Source: Pannonibacter sp051860505 (lineage in GTDB: Bacteria; Pseudomonadota; Alphaproteobacteria; Rhizobiales; Stappiaceae). Taken from it: a DNA stretch of 64,000 bases. The position numbers were made by a program, and so were the translations under genes. The notes beneath the pieces were generated by a model. The model searched no databases. It had not been told where the DNA came from and worked only from the letters and a program-made list of their open reading frames with translations. Location: assembly GCF_051860505.1 (NCBI RefSeq), contig NZ_JBHYDX010000025.1, positions 1 through 64,000 of the forward strand. The letters run 5' to 3'. This document shows positions 57,573-64,000 of the stretch, piece by piece. Position 1 is the first letter of the stretch. Every line of letters begins with the position of its first letter.

Positions 57573-57973
57573 AGTGCTTCCATGTCCTCGTCGGACAGGC
57601 CGAAGTGATGGCCGATCTCATGGATGAGGACGTGCGCGATCACATCGCCAAGGCTTTCCTCATAGTCGGCCCAGTAGTCGAGGATCGGACGGCGGAACAA
57701 CCAGATCCGGTTCGGTTCCTGGCCGGTGAAGAACGCGCCCCCTGTCTCCGGCATGCCAGCGCCCTGGAACAGGCCGAGCAGTTCGAACGGATCCTCCAGC
57801 TCGACGCTCTGCAGCATCTCATCAGTCGGAAAATCCTCGATGCTGATGACAAGGTCGCGGCACAGGGCGCGGAACGCGTCGGGCAGCCCGGCGTAGGCCT
57901 CGGCGGCGATGGCCTCGAACGTGGCAAGGTCCGGAGCACTGAGGCCGGACCAGAGGGAAATTTTGTCACTCAA
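57554..57973 (-). CDS. Zincin-like metallopeptidase family protein
   Basis: A 139-aa small protein with the zinc motif HEIGHHFGLSDED at residues 118-130, the hallmark of the COG3824 family. Substrate unknown. The start appears to be TTG 57973, since no ATG occurs in the first 50 codons. Its stop lies in a hairpin shared with ppa. A small membrane protein gene ends 41 bases upstream. Confidence 0.88.
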   Translation of the reverse strand: MSDKISLWSGLSAPDLATFEAIAAEAYAGLPDAFRALCRDLVISIEDFPTDEMLQSVELEDPFELLGLFQGAGMPETGGAFFTGQEPNRIWLFRRPILDYWADYEESLGDVIAHVLIHEIGHHFGLSDEDMEALEAAAD

Positions 57974-58014
57974 CGTCTCAGGTCACCTGTTGGCACGCGG
58001 CGGCCATCGACCGC

Positions 58015-58272
58015 TCATCCCAGATAGGTAGCGGCGAGATAGATGAGAAGACCCGCCGCAACGATGAGCCCGAGCGAACGGCCGATCCGCGTGCCCCAGA
58101 CCTCGATACGGTCACTCTGGTCCTTGTCCGCTCCACCCAGATGGTCCCGCGCCCTTGTGGCCATGCGCCGCGTCGAAGATCCGAGGATCGTTTCGCTCTC
58201 CGCGTTGACCCGGTCGATGGCCTTGCGTGCGTCTTCCGCCCGCGCCTTCTCCCGCCGTTCCCGTTCTCCCAT
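58015..58272 (-). CDS. Hypothetical small single-helix membrane protein
   Basis: An 85-aa protein of unknown function. Residues 1-60 are highly charged and helical (MGERERREKARAEDARKAID), and residues 64-82 form one C-terminal membrane helix (LGLIVAAGLLIYLAATYLG). AGGAG lies seven bases before the ATG. It sits 15 bases after dsbB and 41 before the metallopeptidase gene on the same strand. Confidence 0.75.
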   Translation of the reverse strand: MGERERREKARAEDARKAIDRVNAESETILGSSTRRMATRARDHLGGADKDQSDRIEVWGTRIGRSLGLIVAAGLLIYLAATYLG

Positions 58273-58287
58273 GCCCTGTCTCCTGTT

Positions 58288-58812
58288 CTAGGCAGGTTTA
58301 CCGGCTTTGCGGGCAAAGACTGCAGCACCAAGCGCCAGCAGGCCAAGCCCGGCGGAGGCAATGGCGTTCCAGCCGGCAAAGGACAAGCCCAGCATGCGCC
58401 AGCTCGCTTCGGTGCAGGAGACGACACGGGTCGTCTGCAGGGCCTGAAGCATGTTGGCCGCCGAGGTTGGCGCCGCCGAGCCACCGCCACAATCGGAGGG
58501 ACCGGCCCAGAACTGCCACTCCGCCCCGGCCTGATAAGCCCCCAATCCGGCACCATAGGCAAAGACCACTGCCACGAGAAGCAACAACGCCGTTGCAAGG
58601 CCGTACCGGCGAGCAAGCAAGGCAAGCAGCGACAGGAGCGCCAGCGGCAACCCGACGTAATATGGCACCCGCTGCTCGAGGCAGAGCTTGCAGGGCACAT
58701 ATCCGCCAATCAGCTGGAACCCCCAGGCCGTGGCAATGGTAAGGCTTCCTGCGCCAATCAGCAGCCAGGTCGCTGCGCGGGCGAGAAGCCCTCTGTCTGT
58801 GCCGGTCATCAT
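58288..58812 (-). CDS. dsbB: Disulfide bond formation protein DsbB
   Basis: A 174-aa inner-membrane protein with four helices that reoxidises DsbA using quinone. The first cysteine pair is CKLC at 41-44, the second C108 and C133 in the second periplasmic loop, as expected. No DsbA is nearby. It follows the VTT-domain protein gene by 14 bases. Confidence 0.9.
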   Translation of the reverse strand: MMTGTDRGLLARAATWLLIGAGSLTIATAWGFQLIGGYVPCKLCLEQRVPYYVGLPLALLSLLALLARRYGLATALLLLVAVVFAYGAGLGAYQAGAEWQFWAGPSDCGGGSAAPTSAANMLQALQTTRVVSCTEASWRMLGLSFAGWNAIASAGLGLLALGAAVFARKAGKPA

Positions 58813-58826
58813 GGCGACTGTCTTCC

Positions 58827-59405
58827 CTAGAGCAATTTGATCAGCGCAAATCCGCCGAACAGCAGCACCACGAAGACGGTGAAAACAAGGCCCAACCGCT
58901 TTTCGATGAAGTCACGGATCACTGGCCCGAAGAAATAGAGCAATCCGGCTACGATGAAGAAGCGCAAGCTGCGCGACACGATACTGGCCACGAGAAACAC
59001 CGGCATCGACAGCCCGGTCGCACCGGCGGAGATCGTGATCACCTTGTAGGGAAATGGCGTCAGGCCGGCGAAGAACACGAACCACCAGCCCCATTCGTTG
59101 AAGATGACGCTGAACTGGTCGAACTTGTCCATGTAGCCATAGAAGTCGAGGATCGGCCGGGCGATCTGCTCGAACAGGACTGCGCCGATAAAATAGCCAA
59201 GTACACCGCCCAGCACCGATGTGATGCTGCACAGGAACGCGTACCACCAGGCCTTCTCGCGCTTGGCGATGACCATCGGAATCAGCAGCAGGTCTGGCGG
59301 AATCGGGAAAAAGGAGCTCTCGATGAAGGACACCGAACCGAGAGCAGCCGGCGCACGCGGGCCGGAGGCAAGCGAAAGGGTCCAGTCGTAAAGGCGTCTC
59401 AACAT
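58827..59405 (-). CDS. YqaA family membrane protein (VTT/DedA-like domain)
   Basis: A 192-aa protein with four to five hydrophobic helices. SFIESSFFPIPPDLLLIPMV and AGLTPFPYKVITISAGATG, including the F/Y-x-R-x-like and Gly-rich parts, mark the VTT superfamily, whose members flip or remodel phospholipids. I chose ATG 59405; the longer frame runs antisense through the tRNA gene. It heads a likely run with dsbB and the small membrane protein. Confidence 0.9.
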   Translation of the reverse strand: MLRRLYDWTLSLASGPRAPAALGSVSFIESSFFPIPPDLLLIPMVIAKREKAWWYAFLCSITSVLGGVLGYFIGAVLFEQIARPILDFYGYMDKFDQFSVIFNEWGWWFVFFAGLTPFPYKVITISAGATGLSMPVFLVASIVSRSLRFFIVAGLLYFFGPVIRDFIEKRLGLVFTVFVVLLFGGFALIKLL

Positions 59406-59547
59406 GTTTGGTCGCAATCCCCTAGAAACATGCCAGACTGCATAGCGGTGCAGCAGCGTTTTGTCACGGCGCCTGGTGTCGACCCTTGCGCTTTTCAATG
59501 GCGCGCAGCAAAGGCGAAGCCGGGCGGGGATAGCGACGGCAAAGCGA

Positions 59548-59575
59548 TTGACGGCTGAAGCTTTGCGGCTATAGT
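59548..59575 (+). promoter_or_regulatory. Promoter of tRNA-Leu
   Basis: TTGACG at 59548-59553 and TATAGT at 59570-59575 are separated by 16 bases. The start would be near 59582, about ten bases before the tRNA. Confidence 0.7.
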
Positions 59576-59592
59576 CGCGCTCCACGACACAG

Positions 59593-59679
59593 GCCCCTGT
59601 GGCGGAATTGGTAGACGCGACGGATTCAAAATCCGTTTCCTGTGAGGGAGTGCCCGTTCGAGTCGGGCCAGGGGCACCA
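59593..59679 (+). tRNA. tRNA-Leu (CAA)
   Basis: An 87-base class II tRNA with acceptor stem GCCCCTG/CAGGGGC, anticodon stem ACGGA/TCCGT and loop TTCAAAA, so the anticodon is CAA at 59627-59629. A variable arm and a T-loop GTTCGAGTC follow, and the CCA end is encoded. It reads UUG codons. Confidence 0.97.
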
Positions 59680-59680
59680 T

Positions 59681-59703
59681 GCCGGCAAAGAGCCTTTGCC
59701 GGC
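59681..59703 (+). terminator. Hairpin after tRNA-Leu
   Basis: A perfect 10-bp stem (59681-59690 with 59694-59703) with a three-base loop starts one base after the tRNA. A T-run is lacking, but the position fits termination or processing of the tRNA transcript. Confidence 0.55.
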
Positions 59704-59817
59704 GCCCATTGCGGCATGTTCTTCTTCCCGAACCTCCGACTTGATTGCAGCCGCTTGAGGTCTCAGGCGAATTCCTTGATTGTCGCGTGACTGGACAGCC
59801 GGCGAAAGGGGAGAGGC

Positions 59818-60372
59818 ATGGGGCAGGCAAAACGCAAGAAGGATGCCGGCGCGCGCGTGTCCTGGTGCCGGACCTGCACCTACTGCTGCGAACTTCCCGA
59901 AATCGGCCCCCTGAACAAACCGATGTATCGACCCTGCAGCCACATTGAGGGTGGCGGCTGCGCGATCTTTGGCGCGCCGGAGCGCCCCGCCGCCTGCCTC
60001 GCCTATCACTGCGCCTATCTCTCCGCGCGCGTGACAAACTCACCCGAGCGCAACCGCATCCCGCATCCTCTGGATGCCGGCGCCTACTTTCACCGTGACC
60101 CGGTCGAGCGGGTGTATGTGATGTTCGTCGATCCGGCCCGTCCGCTGGCCTGGAAAACCAGCGACGCCGCTGCCTATTTGCGAGAGCGGATCGCCCAGGG
60201 CTTCGAACTGCTGATCTTCGACCGCGGCCGTCGCATGGTTGTCACCTCTCAGCCCCTGTTCCAAGCAATCCTGGACCGCGACATCGTCGCCTTCGCGGAT
60301 CAGGAAGGCCGGCCGCATGACATCGAGAGCTGGGCGCTGGAGGCTCCAAGGTATAACCGACCAGTTGATTGA
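59818..60372 (+). CDS. Conserved cysteine-cluster protein of unknown function
   Basis: A 184-aa protein. The first 70 residues hold a cluster of nine Cys (CRTCTYCCELP, then RPCSH, GGGCAIF, AACLAYHC), likely a metal or iron-sulfur site like YkgJ proteins, though I cannot name the family. The rest is a mixed domain with no motif I recognise. GGGGAGAGGC precedes the ATG. It stands between tRNA-Leu and a cupin gene. Confidence 0.75.
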   Translation: MGQAKRKKDAGARVSWCRTCTYCCELPEIGPLNKPMYRPCSHIEGGGCAIFGAPERPAACLAYHCAYLSARVTNSPERNRIPHPLDAGAYFHRDPVERVYVMFVDPARPLAWKTSDAAAYLRERIAQGFELLIFDRGRRMVVTSQPLFQAILDRDIVAFADQEGRPHDIESWALEAPRYNRPVD

Positions 60373-60515
60373 ATTCGGCGACAGTCGATTAACCGCTTTT
60401 GCAAACAATGGCCTCACCGGCCCGACGATAAACCTCATTGAAACGCCCTGCGTGCAACACCAAGGGCACAACAGACGTCCGCAAGAGGCGTGACAGGGCA
60501 GATGAGGCGAGCACG

Positions 60516-61016
60516 ATGACGATTGCCGAGATTGACAGCTTGAGCCAGGAAGCCAATGGCAATCCGAGCCTGGATGGCTCGATCAAGATCGTTTCCGCCC
60601 CGCCGGCCTTTGCCTATGCCGCTTTGACCAAGACAGCGCTGCGCAGCGCACCGATCCGCAAGGAATGGGTGCTTGAAGGCGATCCGCAGGCGCGGCTCGA
60701 CAGCCTGTCGATCGGCACCAACGGCTGGTCCTCCACCGATCATTGGGACTGCACGGCCGGAAAGTTCAACTGGCATTTCGATTGGGATGAGACCGTCCTG
60801 TTTCTCGAAGGTGAGGTTCACATCACCGACGACAGGGGCAACACCTACGTCGGCCGTCCCGGCGTCAGCATGCTGTTCCCGGCCGGAACCCATGCCGTCT
60901 GGCATGTCCCTGTCTATGTGCGCAAGATTGCCTTCAACCGCCGTCCCATCCCTTGGACGATCTCCATGCTGATGAAGATTTCTGCCCGCCTGCAGCGCCT
61001 CCTGCGCCTGGCATGA
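60516..61016 (+). CDS. Cupin domain-containing protein
   Basis: A 166-aa cupin of the DUF861 type. FNWHFDWDETVLFLEGEVHI and GRPGVSMLFPAGTHAVWHV are the two cupin motifs with His and Glu metal ligands. The function is unknown. I chose ATG 60516, where the domain starts; the open frame runs back to 60438. Confidence 0.8.
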   Translation: MTIAEIDSLSQEANGNPSLDGSIKIVSAPPAFAYAALTKTALRSAPIRKEWVLEGDPQARLDSLSIGTNGWSSTDHWDCTAGKFNWHFDWDETVLFLEGEVHITDDRGNTYVGRPGVSMLFPAGTHAVWHVPVYVRKIAFNRRPIPWTISMLMKISARLQRLLRLA

Positions 61017-61091
61017 AGTAAGCCGGATAAACAAAGGCGCACCTGTTGCATCTTTGTAGACAGCATCCGACCGCTTCGATAAAACCGCCAT

Positions 61092-62657
61092 ATGGCTACT
61101 TCAAACAGGGAAATCGAGCTGAAGCTCGAACTGGCGCCGGAAGACGCAGCCGCGATTGCGACTGTCGCTCTGCCTTTCGGCTTTGATTCCGGCAAGGGCA
61201 AGACCCAGACCCTGCGGTCGATCTACTATGACACGCCGGACACCGCGCTTGCCCGCGCAAGGATCGCTGCGCGCGTCAGGTTGAAGGGCAAGCAGTGGAT
61301 CCAGACCGTGAAGCTGCCAGGCGACCAGGCCGGCAGCGGCCTGCATTCTCCTCGCGAATACGAGACCAATGTTCCGTCCGCGCAGTTCGATCTGGACGCC
61401 GTTCCGGATGAAACGGTGCGTGCGGAAATCCTGACCGCGCTTGCCGGCGAGGCCCTGTCGCCGCGCTTCGAAACCGTGATCAACCGCACCACCCGCATGG
61501 TCAAGACCAGCGACGGCAGCGCCGTCGAGGTCGCCGTCGATCACGGCGAGGTCGTTGCGGGTGCCCGGCGCGAACCTTTGACCGAACTGGAACTGGAGCT
61601 GAAGTCCGGATCTGTCGGTGCCCTCTACAGCGTGGCGCGGCAACTTGTCGGCCCACGCCCTTTCCGGTTTTCTCAGCTGAGCAAGGCCGAGCGCGGCGAC
61701 CGCCTTGCAAACGGCCTGTCCAGCCGGTCGACAGGCGCACCCGCGCTTGCCGAAGACATCACCCTGTCCGTGAGCCAGTCGGCGGAACGGGCCTATCATG
61801 CCATCCTGCGCTCCTGCCTCAGCCAGATCGCACGCAACCGGATGGCCATCCTGTCCGGAAATGATCCGGAAGGGCCGCATCAGTTGCGCGTCGGCCAGCG
61901 CCGCCTGCGCACGGCGTTGCGCCTGTTCCGGCCCCTGATCAATCCGCGCAGCACAGGCCCGCTGGATGACGCCGCCCGCAAGCTTGCCCTGGCCATCGGG
62001 CTGGTCCGTGACCTTGACGTCCTGGCCGCAGACATCATCGCGCCGCTTCTGGCCGCAGCGCCCCAGCGGGTCGACCTGGCGCATCTGGAGCGTCACCTCG
62101 ACACCCTCCGTTCGGACCGCCGGGAGGAAGCTGCGGCGCTGCTTGCGAGCCAGACCTTCAACGACTTCCTGTTTGATCTTGCCGCCTATACCGAAACACG
62201 TGGCTGGATATCGCCGGAAGACTTCGGCCAGAGCGAGCGCCTGGCCGTTCCCGTGGCCGACTTTGCCGCCACAGCGCTCGATGCGCAGTGGCGCAAGCTG
62301 CAGAAATACGGCAACCAGCTCGACACCCTGACGATCCCCGAGCGGCATGACATGCGCAAGGCGCTGAAGAAGTTCCGCTATGGGCTGGAGTTTTTCGCCG
62401 CCCTGTCCCCCAAGGGCGCGCGCAAGTCCTATCTGAAGCGCCTGAAATCGCTGCAGGATGTCTTCGGCTACCTCAATGATGTGGCCATGGCCGAGGCCCT
62501 GCTCGACCTGCCCTTGCCCGACGGTCCGGCCGCAAAGGATCTGGCGCAGGCGGCGGGCTTTGTCATCGGCTGGCACGAGGCCTCGGCCCGGCACGCCTGG
62601 CGTCAGGCCAAGGACTCCTGGGAAGAAGCAAACAAGGCGCCGCGATACTGGCGCTGA
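61092..62657 (+). CDS. CYTH and CHAD domain-containing protein (inorganic triphosphatase)
   Basis: A 521-aa fusion. The CYTH domain (residues 1-200) opens with the EIELKLEL motif that forms a triphosphate-binding tunnel; the CHAD domain (about 220-515) is helical with conserved His and Arg/Lys, for example PHQLRVGQRRLRTALRLFRP, and binds polyphosphate. Such proteins hydrolyse triphosphate and localise to polyphosphate granules. No clear ribosome site precedes the ATG. Confidence 0.92.
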   Translation: MATSNREIELKLELAPEDAAAIATVALPFGFDSGKGKTQTLRSIYYDTPDTALARARIAARVRLKGKQWIQTVKLPGDQAGSGLHSPREYETNVPSAQFDLDAVPDETVRAEILTALAGEALSPRFETVINRTTRMVKTSDGSAVEVAVDHGEVVAGARREPLTELELELKSGSVGALYSVARQLVGPRPFRFSQLSKAERGDRLANGLSSRSTGAPALAEDITLSVSQSAERAYHAILRSCLSQIARNRMAILSGNDPEGPHQLRVGQRRLRTALRLFRPLINPRSTGPLDDAARKLALAIGLVRDLDVLAADIIAPLLAAAPQRVDLAHLERHLDTLRSDRREEAAALLASQTFNDFLFDLAAYTETRGWISPEDFGQSERLAVPVADFAATALDAQWRKLQKYGNQLDTLTIPERHDMRKALKKFRYGLEFFAALSPKGARKSYLKRLKSLQDVFGYLNDVAMAEALLDLPLPDGPAAKDLAQAAGFVIGWHEASARHAWRQAKDSWEEANKAPRYWR

Positions 62658-62666
62658 CGTCAGCCT

Positions 62667-63404
62667 CTAGTCGTTCGGAACGACGATCTGGATCCGCTCG
62701 GCGGCAACCCGGGCGCGGCCATACTGGATCCGGCGGCCGTCCGGATCGAGATTGACGCTTTCCATGATCAGCACGGGCGTGCCAAGCGGCACTTCCAGCA
62801 GGCGCGCATCTTCCGGGTCGACCAGTTCGGCGCTGATGCGCGTTTCCTTGCGCGTGTAATCCTCGATGCCCGCACGCTTCAGCGCCGCCGTCAGCGAATT
62901 CGTCTCGGCATAGTCGCGCAGCAGGCTCGGAAACCGGCCCTGCTCCAGCCAGGCGGCTCCGACCATCAACGGCACCCCGTCAACGACACTCAACGTATCC
63001 AGGCGGATCAGCAAGGTTCCGACCGGAACCTCCAGCCATCCGGCCAGCAGTGCATCTGCCTCCTCGACGGCCGAGCCGATGAGGCTACCGCCCGGTTCCC
63101 GCGACTGGCTGGTGATAATCTCGGAAAACCGTGTCCGGGCGGTGATCGGATAGGAAATCGGCTGGCCGGTCACGAAGGTCCCGCGCCCCTGGTCCGCACG
63201 CAGGATGCCCTCCGCTGTCAGCGCGGCGATGGCCCTGCGCACCGTATGCCGGTTCACGCCGAACCGGTCGGCAATCTCCGTTTCCGTCGGCAGGCGGCTG
63301 CCTTGCACGAAGGTGCCGGCGCTCACCTCGGCCCGCACCCATTCTGCAATCTGCCGCCAGACGGCAATGCCCGCGCCCCGGTCGATGTTCACTCGCTGCG
63401 TCAT
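62667..63404 (-). CDS. phnF: Phosphonate metabolism regulator PhnF (GntR/HutC family)
   Basis: A 245-aa repressor. The winged helix lies at residues 10-75 (LPTETEIADRFGVNRHTVRR, then GRGTFV), followed by a UTRA ligand-binding domain. It diverges from phnG, as in other phn clusters, and the palindrome between the two genes is a probable binding site. Confidence 0.9.
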   Translation of the reverse strand: MTQRVNIDRGAGIAVWRQIAEWVRAEVSAGTFVQGSRLPTETEIADRFGVNRHTVRRAIAALTAEGILRADQGRGTFVTGQPISYPITARTRFSEIITSQSREPGGSLIGSAVEEADALLAGWLEVPVGTLLIRLDTLSVVDGVPLMVGAAWLEQGRFPSLLRDYAETNSLTAALKRAGIEDYTRKETRISAELVDPEDARLLEVPLGTPVLIMESVNLDPDGRRIQYGRARVAAERIQIVVPND

Positions 63405-63450
63405 GGGTTCGTCATCAATTTTCGCTATCAGTCAGTCAATCAAAAAATTC

Positions 63451-63466
63451 GTCTATACAAATAGAC
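63451..63466. promoter_or_regulatory. Probable PhnF operator
   Basis: GTCTAT-ACAA-ATAGAC is a perfect inverted repeat midway between phnF and phnG, in an AT-rich stretch likely to hold both promoters. HutC-type regulators bind such sites. A further TCTAGA palindrome lies at 63475-63480. I see no clear Pho box. Confidence 0.6.
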
Positions 63467-63519
63467 AAATCAAGTCTAGAACGATGCCTGCCTGATCCAA
63501 GACGCTGAGGAGCATGGCC

Positions 63520-64000
63520 ATGCCTGCTGAAGCCACGCCTAAATCCGCATCCTCCGACCTTTCCGCTGACGCCCGCCGCCGCATGATGGCTGCGCTGGCT
63601 TCCGCCTCTCCCGAAGACCTTGCCACCGCCCTGAACGCCTTGTCGCCCCTGCCCGCCCACGAGATGGTGCGGGCTCCGGAGACCGGCCTCGTCATGGTGC
63701 GCGGCCGCATGGGTGGCACCGGCGCCCCCTTCAACCTCGGCGAGGTCACGGTGACCCGCTGCGTCGTCCGGCTCGAGAACGGCGTCGCAGGATCGTCCTA
63801 TGTCATGGGCCGCTCCAAGCAAAAGGCCCTGCACGCCGCCCTCGTCGACGCCCTCTGGCAGATGCCGGACATGACCGGAAAGGTCGAAGAGGCCATCGTC
63901 GCCCCCCTGGCCTCCAGGGCCACCGCTGCCGATGCCACCGTCCGCGCCGAAACGGCGGCGACGAAGGTTGATTTCTTCACCATGGTTCGCGGAGACGATT
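63520..64000 (+). CDS. phnG: Phosphonate C-P lyase subunit PhnG (3' end cut by window)
   Basis: The first 160 codons are open to the edge of the window without a stop. FNLGEVTVTRCVVRL and SYVMGRSKQKALHAALVDAL are typical of PhnG, a subunit of the C-P lyase core complex that forms ribose-1-methylphosphonate triphosphate from ATP and phosphonate. The usual length is about 150 aa, so only a few codons should be missing. I chose ATG 63520, seven bases after GAGGAG, over ATG 63514. Confidence 0.92.
   Translation, partial: MPAEATPKSASSDLSADARRRMMAALASASPEDLATALNALSPLPAHEMVRAPETGLVMVRGRMGGTGAPFNLGEVTVTRCVVRLENGVAGSSYVMGRSKQKALHAALVDALWQMPDMTGKVEEAIVAPLASRATAADATVRAETAATKVDFFTMVRGDD

Noticed and set aside
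59495..60043. Minus-strand frame across tRNA-Leu
   Set aside because: It overlaps a certain tRNA and has no protein-like features.

Overview
The window is ordinary chromosome from a high-GC alphaproteobacterium, most likely Hyphomicrobiales (Rhizobiales); a Stappiaceae-type organism is plausible but unproven. The evidence is the lysC-ptsP-prfA-prmC-DUF4167-clpB block, DUF1178 and DUF2794 proteins, a ybhL-type leader RNA, class I PHA synthase, a methylsuccinyl-CoA dehydrogenase and a PhnF/PhnG locus. I see no prophage, transposase, CRISPR array or integron.

Layout. 1-865: the 5' end of a 16S rRNA gene on the minus strand with a long leader, boxA-like site and strong promoter. 866-14601: an M23 endopeptidase gene converging on clpB, then on the minus strand clpB, the DUF4167 gene, prmC, prfA, ptsP and lysC, with ubiG and a hydrolase diverging. 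14607-17544: PHA synthase and a divergent phasin around a region with PhaR-like sites. 17572-24299: mostly minus-strand housekeeping genes (DUF1178, amidohydrolase, grxC, comF, an orphan Flp pilin, mutT, argJ, SurA/PpiC-type isomerase). 24576-31751: secA, a GT2-GtrA-GT39 membrane glycosylation cassette and an odd class III cyclase. 31827-42774: L,D-transpeptidase, sugar kinase, hydrolase plus an unassigned glycosyltransferase-like gene, FAD reductase, chemoreceptor, DMT exporter/YihY pair and mcd. 42839-50768: TRAP transporter, TetR/oxidoreductase pair, small enzymes. 50849-55058: ABC exporter of the YbbA/YbbP type and a Bax-inhibitor-1 protein with its leader RNA. 55059-56320: gene-poor stretch with a palindromic repeat, a duplicated terminator and a candidate small RNA. 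56321-64000: ppa, metalloprotease, dsbB, a VTT-domain membrane protein, tRNA-Leu(CAA), Cys-rich protein, cupin, CYTH-CHAD protein, and the start of a phosphonate (phn) operon cut by the window end.

Themes that connect genes: carbon storage and acetyl-CoA assimilation (phaC, phasin, mcd), release-factor maturation (prfA with prmC by stop-start coupling), envelope biogenesis (M23, L,D-transpeptidase, gtr-like cassette, SecA, PpiC, DsbB) and phosphorus metabolism (ppa, CYTH-CHAD, phn). No clearly new system is present. The most interesting items are the candidate RNA at 56037-56168, the duplicated terminator/palindrome at 55082-55346, the cyclase with two altered active-site residues, and several well-formed operator sites.
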